Assembly: GCF_030150205.1 (NCBI RefSeq)
Contig: NZ_JASLGT010000029.1
Span: 7,858-71,857 of the forward strand
Reading direction: 5' to 3'
DNA length: 64,000 nucleotides
DNA from: Niabella sp.
Lineage (GTDB): Bacteria > Bacteroidota > Bacteroidia > Chitinophagales > Chitinophagaceae
The notes beneath the pieces were generated by a model. That model saw only the letters and a list, made by a program, of their open reading frames with translations. It made no database searches and had not been told where the DNA came from. Of this stretch, positions 51,673 through 60,264 are shown in pieces (the first letter of the stretch is position 1; each line of letters opens with the position of its first letter). Position numbers and translations under genes: made by a program.

Positions 51673-52251
51673 ATGGAGGATTATCTTATCGGAATTGGGA
51701 AACGGATCAAGGAGATCCGGAAGAAGAAAGGTCTTACCATCAACAATGTTGCCGGCAAGGCCAACCTGAGCAATGGCCTGATCTCCCGCATTGAAAACGG
51801 AAGAACCATTCCATCCCTTCCTGTTTTATTAAGTATTGTGAGCGTACTCGGAATTGAGGTTCCCGATTTTTTCAAAGATATCCCTTTGCCTGGCGGTAAA
51901 AATTTTGTTGTTTCCCGCAAGGAGGACCATACCATTATTGAAAAAGAGGATGAAGCAAAGGGATTCGAATACCGTTCCCTGTTTGGCAAACAACTTTCCT
52001 CAGTAGGTTTTGAAGCCGTTTTGCTGGAAGTACAACCGGGATCGCAACGGGAAAAAGTAGAAACCGATGCCTATGAATTCAAGTATGTCTTGGCCGGATC
52101 CTGTGCCTATCAGATAGGCGACGAGGAAGTACAGCTTCATGAAGGAGACGCCCTTTTCTTTGACGGGCGCATACCGCATGTTCCGGTAAACAAGGGCACG
52201 GTTCCTGCCAAAATGATGGTGATGTACTTCTTCCTTCCCCAGCGCGACTAA
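51673..52251 (+). CDS. XRE-family transcriptional regulator with cupin domain
   Basis: This 192 aa regulator has an N-terminal helix-turn-helix (IGKRIKEIRKKKGLTINNVAGKANLSNGLISRIE in pieces, residues 6-62) and a C-terminal cupin (residues 110-185, with ETDAYEFKYVLAGSCAYQIGDEE and GDALFFDGRIPHVPVN). XRE-cupin regulators usually sense a small metabolite and control adjacent catabolic genes. It is convergent with the phosphonatase-like HAD gene, 28 nt away, and is the likely regulator of that cluster. Confidence 0.88.
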   Translation: MEDYLIGIGKRIKEIRKKKGLTINNVAGKANLSNGLISRIENGRTIPSLPVLLSIVSVLGIEVPDFFKDIPLPGGKNFVVSRKEDHTIIEKEDEAKGFEYRSLFGKQLSSVGFEAVLLEVQPGSQREKVETDAYEFKYVLAGSCAYQIGDEEVQLHEGDALFFDGRIPHVPVNKGTVPAKMMVMYFFLPQRD

Positions 52252-52278
52252 ACCCGAAAGGGCGCTTATAAACGCTGT

Positions 52279-52962
52279 TTAATTCAGCAGGATTGCATCC
52301 AGCTCTGTTACGGCATTTAATATATAATCCGGCCGGGCCAGTTCCAGTTGTTCCCGTGTTTGGGCGCCGCTAAGAACGCCTACAGTAATGCCACAGCCGG
52401 CATTCTTTCCCTCCTCAATATCAATTACCGAATCACCTGCTTTTAATACGCTGCCTGCATCCGTAATCCGGAATTGCCTCATTGCCCGTTCGATCATATC
52501 CGGAAAAGGGCGGCCCTTTTCAACATCATCCGCCGTGATCAATACATCAAAATCCGCTTCCTCCCGCCAATGCAGTTTGCTGATCAGTTTGGTAGCCGTC
52601 TTCCGGTCATACCCCGTATTTAACGCAACAATAATTCCCTTATTCCGGAGCCGCTCAAAAAACAATTCCATGCCCGTAAACGTACCAATCTCCTGTTCAT
52701 CATAGGCCCGTTCCAGTGCCGGTTTAAAGGCTGCAAAGGCTCTGTCGGCCACCGGTCTTACATCCTCCGTATCCGTGCAGGCGGTAAGTACATCGGTTAT
52801 GGCTTTATGTTTTTCCTTTCCGGCACCATGCTGCAGCACATCATCCAGTGTAAGCTTAAAACCCTCATCATTGATCACTTTTAATACGGTGCGGTATACC
52901 AGGTTGTGCTCATTTACGGTAGTGCCCGCCATATCAAAAACAACCATTTTAATCGTACGCAT
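52279..52962 (-). CDS. Phosphonatase-like HAD hydrolase (TIGR03351-like)
   Basis: This 227 aa HAD-superfamily enzyme resembles PhnX and its TIGR03351 relatives. The first motif is D10-MAGTT (the DxAGT form characteristic of phosphonatases rather than DxDxT), a cap-domain lysine lies in HGAGKEKHK, consistent with the Schiff-base lysine, and KGRPFPD and AGDSVIDIEEG are motifs III and IV. The family is expected to cleave the C-P bond of a 2-oxoethylphosphonate such as phosphonoacetaldehyde or its hydroxy form. Its neighbours are the families known to co-occur with it: a TIGR03364-like FAD oxidase and a TIGR03366-like alcohol dehydrogenase. It starts 4 nt after the oxidase gene. Confidence 0.85.
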   Translation of the reverse strand: MRTIKMVVFDMAGTTVNEHNLVYRTVLKVINDEGFKLTLDDVLQHGAGKEKHKAITDVLTACTDTEDVRPVADRAFAAFKPALERAYDEQEIGTFTGMELFFERLRNKGIIVALNTGYDRKTATKLISKLHWREEADFDVLITADDVEKGRPFPDMIERAMRQFRITDAGSVLKAGDSVIDIEEGKNAGCGITVGVLSGAQTREQLELARPDYILNAVTELDAILLN

Positions 52963-52966
52963 ATAC

Positions 52967-54127
52967 TTATTTTAAATCAAATACTCGTTTAATATTTTCC
53001 TTTGAAAATCCAGCGCTGCCGGTCATGCCTTTACCACCAATGCCGGTAACAATATGAATGTTTTCATCGATCGTATGCTGAAACAGATCCTGCTCCTTAC
53101 ATTGGGAATAGATGCCATACCACCTGTTTTGAATGGCATAGCTGGGCAGATCGATGATCTTTTTCGCCTCCGCAATCATAAAAGCGTCCACATCCTCCCG
53201 CAGCTCAAAACCCAGGTCATCCGCATTAGCGGCGCTAGCATACGCATGCGAATCCCCGATGATCACCGAGCCGTCTGTTGCCTGTTTAAACAGGATATGT
53301 ACGCCCCATTTTTTTTCAAATGCTTCCGGGTTTTCCTTTGCTTTAACTGCTGCAAACGAAGGACATTCATAAAACGCTTCATAGCGCCGGATCGACAAGC
53401 CGGTCAGAACCGAACCTTTCAGTTCATATCCCGGCTGCGGAACGGTTTGCAGCATCTGCAGCTTTGTAACTTCCAGATCGCTGCTGGCAAACAGATCGGG
53501 GTACAGGGTTTTAAATTCAGACCCACAACAGATGATCAGTTTTGCAGCAGTGAATGTAGTACCCTTTGAGGTATGAACGCTTACGCCCTCTGTCAACGCC
53601 GCACAGTTAACCACATGAGTACCGGCATAATAATCCAGCCCTTTTTCTGCCATCAAGAATTGCAGCAATCGCCCGATCATTACCCGCGGTTCAACGGTCA
53701 CCTCCTCCGGAAAGAACAAGCCTGCCTTTATATAATCCGCTCTTAGCCCCGGATATTTTTCCAGGCATTCCTGTCCGGTCAGCAATTGCGATGTATACCC
53801 GTTCTTTTGATTGATGCCGCTCAGTTCTTCAATCAGCTGTACTTCCTCATCATTGGAGGCCAGGTATACGGACCCATTCTGCCGCACCGAAATATCGAAC
53901 CGGCGCTGGATCTGTTTGTAAATATCCAGGCTCTCCCTCCCATAATGCTGCCATTTGGTGTTCATACCCGATGGTACCACCTGGCCAAAATTGCGTACGG
54001 TGGCACTTTGCGGCATTTTATCCTTCTCTATAAGTGCCACGGTCAACCCGTTCTCCAATGCGTGAAAGGCGTGAAACGTACCCAGTACGCCGCCTCCCAC
54101 AATCATTAAATCATATTTTTTGTTCAT
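52967..54127 (-). CDS. FAD-dependent amine oxidase-like protein (TIGR03364-like)
   Basis: This 386 aa DAO-fold flavoprotein has GGGVLGTFHAFHAL (dinucleotide motif, residues 11-24), EKD at the ribose site, RNFGQ near the flavin, and a C-terminal VTGIGGKGMTGSAG FAD pyrophosphate motif. It resembles the family proposed to deaminate oxidatively a hydroxylated or N-methylated 2-aminoethylphosphonate, giving the aldehyde substrate of the HAD enzyme. It is 4 nt upstream of the HAD gene and 26 nt after the DUF5690 gene, forming one transcription unit. Confidence 0.85.
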   Translation of the reverse strand: MNKKYDLMIVGGGVLGTFHAFHALENGLTVALIEKDKMPQSATVRNFGQVVPSGMNTKWQHYGRESLDIYKQIQRRFDISVRQNGSVYLASNDEEVQLIEELSGINQKNGYTSQLLTGQECLEKYPGLRADYIKAGLFFPEEVTVEPRVMIGRLLQFLMAEKGLDYYAGTHVVNCAALTEGVSVHTSKGTTFTAAKLIICCGSEFKTLYPDLFASSDLEVTKLQMLQTVPQPGYELKGSVLTGLSIRRYEAFYECPSFAAVKAKENPEAFEKKWGVHILFKQATDGSVIIGDSHAYASAANADDLGFELREDVDAFMIAEAKKIIDLPSYAIQNRWYGIYSQCKEQDLFQHTIDENIHIVTGIGGKGMTGSAGFSKENIKRVFDLK

Positions 54128-54153
54128 GTACTTTTTTATTATACATCATTGCA

Positions 54154-55443
54154 TCATGCCGCAGGTGCTATATAGCGGTTTTTCCGGATGATGCGTTTGT
54201 CAAAATACCAGAGCACAAATCCCGCCAGCAACAGGATACACATAGCGCATTGAATATCCAGTGAAATAAAAAACCGGGCCCAGCTCTGTTTAAACCCGAT
54301 CACTTCTTTCAACAGCAGGATGACCACACTGCCCAGGTATCCCAGTGCATCGGCCATATAAAATAAAAAACCAACGTTCCCCTTAAACTCCAGCAAGGCT
54401 ACAAGCCGCTCGAAAATGAGGCAATGAAAGAGGATATAGGGTAAGTAGGTACCGATACCGGATAAGATCATCCACCAAACCGGAGATATTAAGGAACGGT
54501 CGAATAAATACGTGGAAACGATTACCAGCATAGCACCCCCGGCCATCAGCAGCATACCGGTGCCAAATGCTTTACTGTTATTCCGGATCCATATCCCGAC
54601 GGCGGCCACCACTAACACAACAATGGCAACCGGGATTTCTGTTAGGGTTACCAGCTGTGGTGTGCCGGCCATGCCCTGCTCCGACCAGAACTCCACAATA
54701 AAATTATCCCGAACATCCCTTACGATGGTCAGCAATATATAAATGGCCACCAGTCCGAAATAGCCCCAACCATTCTGTAGCAAAAACCGCCGCCGGTCTT
54801 CTCCGTACATGGGCACCCGCTGTGTCCGTTGCTTCATATCGGTTTCATCCGGACCTTTTATTTTGTTCAGCACTATAACCGATACCAGGAACAACGGGAA
54901 AAAAAGTAATCCCGTCCAAAAAGGCATGTCATACTCGCTCATCCTAAATTGATCCATCAGCACCAACCCTACCGTCTTAACAAGACCTGTTGAAAAAATA
55001 AATGTGGCACTGAGGGCCGCAGCCAGCAATTCGGTGTTCTTACGGCCTTCGATATAGGAAAATACAATCCCAAATACCATCCCCAGCGGTATACCGTTTA
55101 AGAAAAGCATCACCCATTTCAAACCCGGAGGTACTACTGCAAACAATCCCAGCATTAACAGACCAAAACCCACCAAACCAATCAGCCAGTACGTACGTTT
55201 TTCCTGTTGCATTTCAGAAATCACTTTGATCCCCACAAATTTTGAAACCATATACCCCAGCACCTGGCTGATCACCAGCATGGTTTTAGCATCCAGCCCA
55301 AATCCAAAATGCAGATCGGTATACTGTCCCGCTAAAAACGACTTCCGGATGGCGTACATTGCAGTGTAACACAAAAACACCGAAAGCAGGATAAGCGCTG
55401 TCTGAATTTTACTATTTGTAATTTTTACTGAAGTAGAAATCAT
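54154..55443 (-). CDS. DUF5690 membrane protein, probable MFS-like transporter
   Basis: This 429 aa polytopic protein has about 12 hydrophobic segments (LLSVFLCYTAMYAIRKSF, YWLIGLVGFGLLMLGLFAV, VAIVVLVVAAVGIWI, MLLMAGGAMLVIVSTYLF) and an MFS-like layout with GxxxD/R-rich cytoplasmic loops (YIEGRKNTELLA between helices 4 and 5). It is the first gene of the HAD/FAD-oxidase unit and probably imports its aminophosphonate, replacing the usual PhnCDE ABC transporter. A TACTTTTG box lies 19 nt upstream of the start. Substrate is inferred from neighbours only. Confidence 0.82.
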   Translation of the reverse strand: MISTSVKITNSKIQTALILLSVFLCYTAMYAIRKSFLAGQYTDLHFGFGLDAKTMLVISQVLGYMVSKFVGIKVISEMQQEKRTYWLIGLVGFGLLMLGLFAVVPPGLKWVMLFLNGIPLGMVFGIVFSYIEGRKNTELLAAALSATFIFSTGLVKTVGLVLMDQFRMSEYDMPFWTGLLFFPLFLVSVIVLNKIKGPDETDMKQRTQRVPMYGEDRRRFLLQNGWGYFGLVAIYILLTIVRDVRDNFIVEFWSEQGMAGTPQLVTLTEIPVAIVVLVVAAVGIWIRNNSKAFGTGMLLMAGGAMLVIVSTYLFDRSLISPVWWMILSGIGTYLPYILFHCLIFERLVALLEFKGNVGFLFYMADALGYLGSVVILLLKEVIGFKQSWARFFISLDIQCAMCILLLAGFVLWYFDKRIIRKNRYIAPAA

Positions 55444-55462
55444 GGATTCACGATTGATACTT

Positions 55463-55470
55463 CAAAAGTA
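55463..55470 (-). promoter_or_regulatory. -7 promoter box (TACTTTTG) of the phosphonate-type unit
   Basis: The minus strand reads TACTTTTG, an exact TAnnTTTG match 19 nt before the DUF5690 ATG. Confidence 0.5.
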
Positions 55471-55752
55471 GATCATTCAAATACGGGGTATATTAAGCCG
55501 GTATCAACTTAAGGTTAAGCATTTGTAAACTACAAAAAACAAGCTCTTTTTTGAGTAAAATTGTAAAATAAAAATCATAAATAATTAAAAAACAAATATT
55601 TAAATAATAGACTAAACTGCTCACTTCATTTCAGCAAGAGCGGAACACCTGTAAAAAAACCCAGCAGGCTTTAGATAAAACATAAAATACGAGAATACTA
55701 AAACGGCGCAAGCGACGTATTTTAAAATATTACAAATAGTAAAATAAATAGT
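55471..55752. other. AT-rich divergent intergenic region
   Basis: This gap separates the divergent DUF5690 and alcohol dehydrogenase genes. It is AT-rich with several A runs (AATAATTAAAAAACAAATATT) and no coding potential. A site for the XRE-cupin regulator is expected here; I saw no convincing palindrome. Confidence 0.4.
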
Positions 55753-56832
55753 ATGCATTCAAAGGGCATATCCATGATCTTTACCGGCACCGGTAAGCCA
55801 TTCCAGGAAAAACAATCGCAGTTACCCCATCCCGGGCCGGGAGAAATATTGGTGCAGATCACCTATACCACGATTTGTACCAGCGATCTGCATACGCATT
55901 CCGGACGGCGGACAGCTCCCTGCCCCAGCGTATTGGGACATGAGATCATCGGTCGTATTCTTTCCTGTGGCACCAACGCATCGATCGATTATACCGGTGC
56001 CCCGCTTTATGCAGGAGACCTGGTTACCTGGTGTGTTTATGCTTTTGATGCCGGTACTGAAATGGCCCGCAAAGGCATGCCACAAAAATCACCGGGTATT
56101 TACAAGTACGGACACCAGCAGCTCATAACGGGCGACGAGCTCAATGGTGGCTTTGCGAGCCACTGCCTTTTAAAAAAAGGAACCGCCGTTTTTAAACTCC
56201 CCCACACCATCGACCCCAAAACAGCGGCTCCCATCAATTGCACCCATGCAACTATTGCCGGGACCTTGCGGCTTGCTGGAAATATCTCCGGGAAAAATAT
56301 ATTGATCACCGGGGCCGGGATGTTGGGACTATCAGCCTGTGCCATGGCCAAAGAAAGCGGTGCTGCTCATGTATATACCCTGGATCGGAACCCTGAACGG
56401 CTAACTTTTTCAAAAAAATTCGGAGCCATGCAAACACTCGATGGCGGTCTGTCTGCTCAGGAAATCGACGCCCTGCTTTCTGCAACAGAAAAGATCGACC
56501 TGGTAATTGATACAACCGGCATACCGGAAGTAATGACAAAAGGATTGGAATTGCTTTCCACAGGTGGACAAGCTATTTGGGTTGGCGCCGTATTTACGCA
56601 GCCCGCTACGCCTGTTAATGCAGAAATGGTAGTGCGAAAACTGCTAACGATCAAGGGCCTTCATAACTATACGCTTCCGGATCTGGATACCGCTGTACGT
56701 TTCATCACCCTTCATCAGCATCATTATCCTTTTGAATCACTGGTTGGGGCGGAGTTTCCACTGGAAGCGCTTGACAATGCCTTTGCGATTGCGGGGAATG
56801 GCAGCTGTTACCGTGTGGGCATCCGGCAATGA
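55753..56832 (+). CDS. Zinc-dependent alcohol dehydrogenase family protein (TIGR03366-like)
   Basis: This 359 aa medium-chain dehydrogenase has a catalytic zinc site visible as TICTSDLHTHSG (Cys ligand) and LGHEIIGRI (His-Glu), and a GAGMLGLSACAMA nucleotide motif (about 187-199) with a LDRN acidic end. The four-cysteine structural zinc loop is absent and replaced by a CVYAFDAGTEMARKG segment. The sequence resembles the family proposed to act with TIGR03351/TIGR03364 proteins in phosphonate catabolism, where it would oxidise or reduce a C2 product. It is divergent from the DUF5690 unit. Partner assignment is by context. Confidence 0.82.
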   Translation: MHSKGISMIFTGTGKPFQEKQSQLPHPGPGEILVQITYTTICTSDLHTHSGRRTAPCPSVLGHEIIGRILSCGTNASIDYTGAPLYAGDLVTWCVYAFDAGTEMARKGMPQKSPGIYKYGHQQLITGDELNGGFASHCLLKKGTAVFKLPHTIDPKTAAPINCTHATIAGTLRLAGNISGKNILITGAGMLGLSACAMAKESGAAHVYTLDRNPERLTFSKKFGAMQTLDGGLSAQEIDALLSATEKIDLVIDTTGIPEVMTKGLELLSTGGQAIWVGAVFTQPATPVNAEMVVRKLLTIKGLHNYTLPDLDTAVRFITLHQHHYPFESLVGAEFPLEALDNAFAIAGNGSCYRVGIRQ

Positions 56833-56872
56833 GCAGCATAAAAAGCGGCTATCCTTCTTATATAAGAATGAA

Positions 56873-58102
56873 TTAATCCGGATATAAAAGATACTTTGCC
56901 CGTATCGCCTTAAACTTCTGCAACCCCGGTTCCCAGCTTTTCCTGATTTCTGCTTCTGACACACCTGCTATGATCTGTTTTCGCAACTGGTCTGTACCGA
57001 TGCGCAGATCAAAAGCGGATATGTCCTGGTTCGCTCTTCCGGGAGTGAAGAAACCGGCTTTATCCGGATAGGCATTATATAATTCAATGACCCACGATAA
57101 ATTAATTTGCCGGCTTTGCCGGAGCTTGTTAATATCATAATTGCGAAGGTCTACACCGTAGCAAACGGCATCTTTGTGATTGGGCCGCTCACTCATGCCG
57201 GGAATACTTACCGGCTTGTACGAAAAGGAATAGCGGTCTTTCAACGCAGGTGCCCCCAATATCGTAAATGGCATATACGTTCCCCGGCCTTCATTAATGG
57301 CGGTTCCTTCAAACATACATAAACTGGGGAAAAGCATCACCGCCTGCTGTGTATTTAAATTGGGCGAGGGACGTACCGGAAGTACATAAGGCATGCTATG
57401 ATCATAGTGCGCAACTTTTATAATATTTATTTTGCAGGGTTTCTTAAGATATCCTTCGCCGTTCAGGTATTGCGCAAATTCCCCGATTGTCATGCCATGG
57501 GTCATGGGCGTATAATGTATCCCGATGGCCGATTTAAACCGGTCTTCAGTCATTACCGGGCCGTCTACTACATACCCGTTAGGATTCGGCCGGTCAAGAA
57601 TGAGCAGTTCCTTGTTATTTTCTGCACAGGCTTCCATTACATATTGAAGCGTATTGATATTCGTATAATAGCGGCAGCCCACATCCTGGATATCAAAAAC
57701 CATAAGATCGATATCCGCCAGTTGTTCTTTCGTTGGTTTTTCGTTTCTGCCATATAAGGAAACTATTGGAATGCCGGTTTTGGCATCTTTTTCATCACCC
57801 ACTACAGCGCCATTGCTGGCATTGCCTCTAAAACCATGCTCGGGTCCAAATACCCTTACAATTTTAATTCCAAGGCTTAATAAACTGTCTACACTGCTTG
57901 TATTACCAATGATGGAACTCTGATTTGCAACCAGGCCTATCCGTTTTCCTTTTAGATAAGACAAATATTTTCCGGTCTGATCGGCCCCCGTAATGATTCC
58001 CGGCTTATCAGGTGCACCGGGCGCTGATGATGCATATGTGGTACATTTAATATGGCTGATTGCCAGGAGCGCTAAAAAAAGCATCGATGTTAATCTCATC
58101 AT
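56873..58102 (-). CDS. DUF1343 (NamZ/YbbC-like) exo-N-acetylmuramidase
   Basis: This 409 aa secreted or lipid-modified protein (signal MLFLALLAISHIKC with Cys20) belongs to DUF1343, whose members NamZ of Bacillus and Tannerella are exo-beta-N-acetylmuramidases that release MurNAc from glycan ends. Conserved stretches seen are GLVANQSS, FGPEHGFRGNA, DVGCRYYTNINTLQYVMEA, LDRPNPNGYVVDGPV, THGMTIGEFA, FEGTAINEGRGT and GRANQD. It is convergent with the alcohol dehydrogenase and unrelated to it by function. It would serve peptidoglycan recycling or scavenging in the periplasm. Confidence 0.9.
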   Translation of the reverse strand: MMRLTSMLFLALLAISHIKCTTYASSAPGAPDKPGIITGADQTGKYLSYLKGKRIGLVANQSSIIGNTSSVDSLLSLGIKIVRVFGPEHGFRGNASNGAVVGDEKDAKTGIPIVSLYGRNEKPTKEQLADIDLMVFDIQDVGCRYYTNINTLQYVMEACAENNKELLILDRPNPNGYVVDGPVMTEDRFKSAIGIHYTPMTHGMTIGEFAQYLNGEGYLKKPCKINIIKVAHYDHSMPYVLPVRPSPNLNTQQAVMLFPSLCMFEGTAINEGRGTYMPFTILGAPALKDRYSFSYKPVSIPGMSERPNHKDAVCYGVDLRNYDINKLRQSRQINLSWVIELYNAYPDKAGFFTPGRANQDISAFDLRIGTDQLRKQIIAGVSEAEIRKSWEPGLQKFKAIRAKYLLYPD

Positions 58103-58429
58103 TTTTAAATGGGTTGTAATGCTATATTAAATTGCAATACGTTACTTAAACAGATTTAAGCTATATGTGTTAACACGTGTCTGTGCTACTGATTCCTGTA
58201 TCCAAACGCAACAGGATCTTTATGGTTGCTATCACATAATGTGTCTGTTATAAATGTAATCAAATATTCCTTATCAGGTATAATATATCTTCTTCCTTTT
58301 CTAAATACGGCATACGGCTGTATCAAAATGCCCCGCTGCCGGCGCTGGTAATCGATCGCCGAACGTTCAACAGATCCGTTGTATTATTACTCAAAAGGGG
58401 TTGTACCCGGGTGCGTCTATTTCCTATAA
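58103..58429. other. Intergenic region without recognised gene
   Basis: No coding potential or family-specific signal recognised. It follows the DUF1343 start upstream side and precedes the terminator of the next minus-strand gene. Short palindromic words (GTGTTAACACG) occur but no promoter box of the exact TAnnTTTG form was found. Confidence 0.4.
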
Positions 58430-58460
58430 ATAAAAAGCGAACGCATTAAAAACGTTCGCC
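58430..58460 (-). terminator. Rho-independent terminator of the GMC/subunit 3/TIM-barrel unit
   Basis: On the minus strand a GCGAACG/CGTTCGC stem (58437-58459) is followed by TTTTTAT, 27 nt after the TIM-barrel gene stop. Confidence 0.8.
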
Positions 58461-58486
58461 CATTATTTCGAATGCCGTGGTTATAA

Positions 58487-59410
58487 TCAGGAAGCACCCA
58501 TTACTTTTTTCAGCAGGGCCAGCGTAGCCCGGATGCCATCGTATTCGCTCAGCTCTTCTCCTTCATACTCAATACCCACAATGCCGGAGAAACCGGACGT
58601 TTTCATAATGTCAAAGATCCGCTTATAGTCGGTTTCTATACAATTACCATTGGCATCAAAATCATATGCTTTAGCGCTTACACCTTTAGCAAAAGGAAGC
58701 AGTTCCTTCACTCCCAGGTAACGGTCATATTCCTCCAGGCATTTCCAGTTTTCACCGCGCTTCAGGCAGAAGTTTCCAAAATCCGGAAGCGTGCCCACCG
58801 TTTTTTTCCCGATCGATTTCATTACACCGCTCAGCCACTTGCCGTCGGAAGAATAGCCTCCATGATTTTCCACAATTACGTTGATCTTTTCTTTTGCAGC
58901 ATACTCGCCCAAACGGCCCAATCCATCTACGGCCGCTTTGGCCACTTCCTCTGCAGTGCCATTACCCGCAGCATTTACCCGGATGGTTTTGCATCCCAGG
59001 TGTTTGGCAGCGTGTACCCATTTATAATGATTTTCCACTGCTTTTTTCCGTTCGGCATCATTGGTATTGCCCAATTCTCCTTCTCCATCGCACATAATGA
59101 GGTGATTGGAAACGCCATTGTCTTTGCATACAGCAAGCAGTTCATTCAGGTATGCTGTATCTTCTGCCTTATCTTTAAAAAACTGGTTTACGTATTCTAC
59201 AATTGAAATCCCAAATTCCTTTTTTGCGATCCGGGGAAAATCGAGGTTCGTGATCTGCTTTTTTTGCAATGCACGGTGCAGCGACCATTCCGCCAGCGAG
59301 ATGGGATATACTTTGGGTTTGCCTGTTCCGGCAATGAGTGAAGGACCGGCTAAAACCCCGGCTGCCAGAACAGAAGTTCTCTTTAAAAATTCTTTCCGGT
59401 TGATATGCAT
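58487..59410 (-). CDS. Sugar phosphate isomerase/epimerase-like TIM-barrel protein (secreted)
   Basis: This 307 aa xylose-isomerase-like TIM-barrel protein (AP_endonuc_2 family) has a Tat-type signal (RKEFLKRTSVLAAGVLAG). Metal-site residues can be seen in NVIVENHGG (Glu/His), LPDFGNF (Asp) and GIVGIEYEGEE (Glu). Such proteins occur beside GMC oxidoreductases in Bacteroidota, and some handle 3-keto sugars or inositols. An ATG at 59419 would add three residues; 59410 begins HINRKEF. It is the last gene of the unit after a 142-nt gap that holds a palindromic repeat. Confidence 0.82.
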   Translation of the reverse strand: MHINRKEFLKRTSVLAAGVLAGPSLIAGTGKPKVYPISLAEWSLHRALQKKQITNLDFPRIAKKEFGISIVEYVNQFFKDKAEDTAYLNELLAVCKDNGVSNHLIMCDGEGELGNTNDAERKKAVENHYKWVHAAKHLGCKTIRVNAAGNGTAEEVAKAAVDGLGRLGEYAAKEKINVIVENHGGYSSDGKWLSGVMKSIGKKTVGTLPDFGNFCLKRGENWKCLEEYDRYLGVKELLPFAKGVSAKAYDFDANGNCIETDYKRIFDIMKTSGFSGIVGIEYEGEELSEYDGIRATLALLKKVMGAS

Positions 59411-59445
59411 GTTGAACATTTAAAATGAATCAATTCAAATATAAA

Positions 59446-59499
59446 GCCGCAGATCCGCTGATTGCGCCACGGCACAATTGATATCAGCGAACCTGCGGC
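59446..59499. repeat. REP-like inverted repeat (copy 2)
   Basis: Arms GCCGCAGATCCGCTGAT and ATCAGCGAACCTGCGGC are reverse complements at about 14 of 17 positions. It is related to the element at 1649-1733. It lies inside an apparent operon, so it could cause partial termination or mRNA protection. Confidence 0.6.
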
Positions 59500-59552
59500 A
59501 AATAACCTATAAAATAGTGCGCTATCTGATGCAGCACTGCCTTAACCGGGCT

Positions 59553-60212
59553 TTACAGCGCCCAGGCTTTATCGCCTTTTTTATAAGGATACGCTCCGTC
59601 AAATTTTCCGGGCGTTTCTACATAACGCAGGGCCTGCTCCGCACCGGGTTTTGATGTAAAGTAGCCCCAAAGGGTCAATTGCTTAAGCATTGCAAAATAA
59701 TGTGGCGGATAACTTTGTTTCAGTTTCACCGCACCAAAATTTTTCTTAGCCTCTTCAGCTTTCACCCATTCGTCCTGTTTGGCATCAAAAGCTTCTTTTT
59801 CCTTTTTATAAGCATCTGTTTTTACAAATGCTTTGGCTTCCTTATCCAGGTCCGTCAGGAAGGCGGTCTTTTCTGCTGCAGACAGGTCGTTGAAGCCTTT
59901 TTTATATTTTGCTTCGCAGGCTTCCTGCAATTTCCCGATGCCTTCATGAAATGCTTTTTGTTCGTTTTCACGGTAACAATCGGTTACAATTGTTTTCATA
60001 AAGTTACCGATCTGTGCGGCCTTTGCACCCGGGGAATCGGGTGTGGTAGGGATGATGGTTTCTCCTATTTCGTCCAACAGCGCAATGATTTCGGGCGAAA
60101 AGGTTCCGGCCTTGATCGCTGTATTCTTACAGCCCGACAAAAAAACTTCTGCGCCTATAACGGTACCTCCTAATAAAATACCAACGCGTGATAAAGCTTC
60201 TCTCCTGTTCAT
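59553..60212 (-). CDS. Gluconate 2-dehydrogenase subunit 3 family protein
   Basis: This 219 aa protein has a Tat/lipoprotein-like N-terminus (NRREALSRVGILLGG..LSGC) and matches the subunit 3 family that pairs with GMC oxidoreductases (LDEIGETIIPTTPDSPGAKAA, FTSKPGAEQALRYVETPGKFDG). It is probably needed for export of the catalytic flavoprotein, which has no signal peptide of its own. It is 52 nt after the GMC gene. The middle is a Lys/Glu-rich helix. Confidence 0.9.
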   Translation of the reverse strand: MNRREALSRVGILLGGTVIGAEVFLSGCKNTAIKAGTFSPEIIALLDEIGETIIPTTPDSPGAKAAQIGNFMKTIVTDCYRENEQKAFHEGIGKLQEACEAKYKKGFNDLSAAEKTAFLTDLDKEAKAFVKTDAYKKEKEAFDAKQDEWVKAEEAKKNFGAVKLKQSYPPHYFAMLKQLTLWGYFTSKPGAEQALRYVETPGKFDGAYPYKKGDKAWAL

Positions 60213-60264
60213 TTATCTGTAGTTTAAAAACCGGTAAGGTCTGTAAAACCCACCGGTTCTATGA

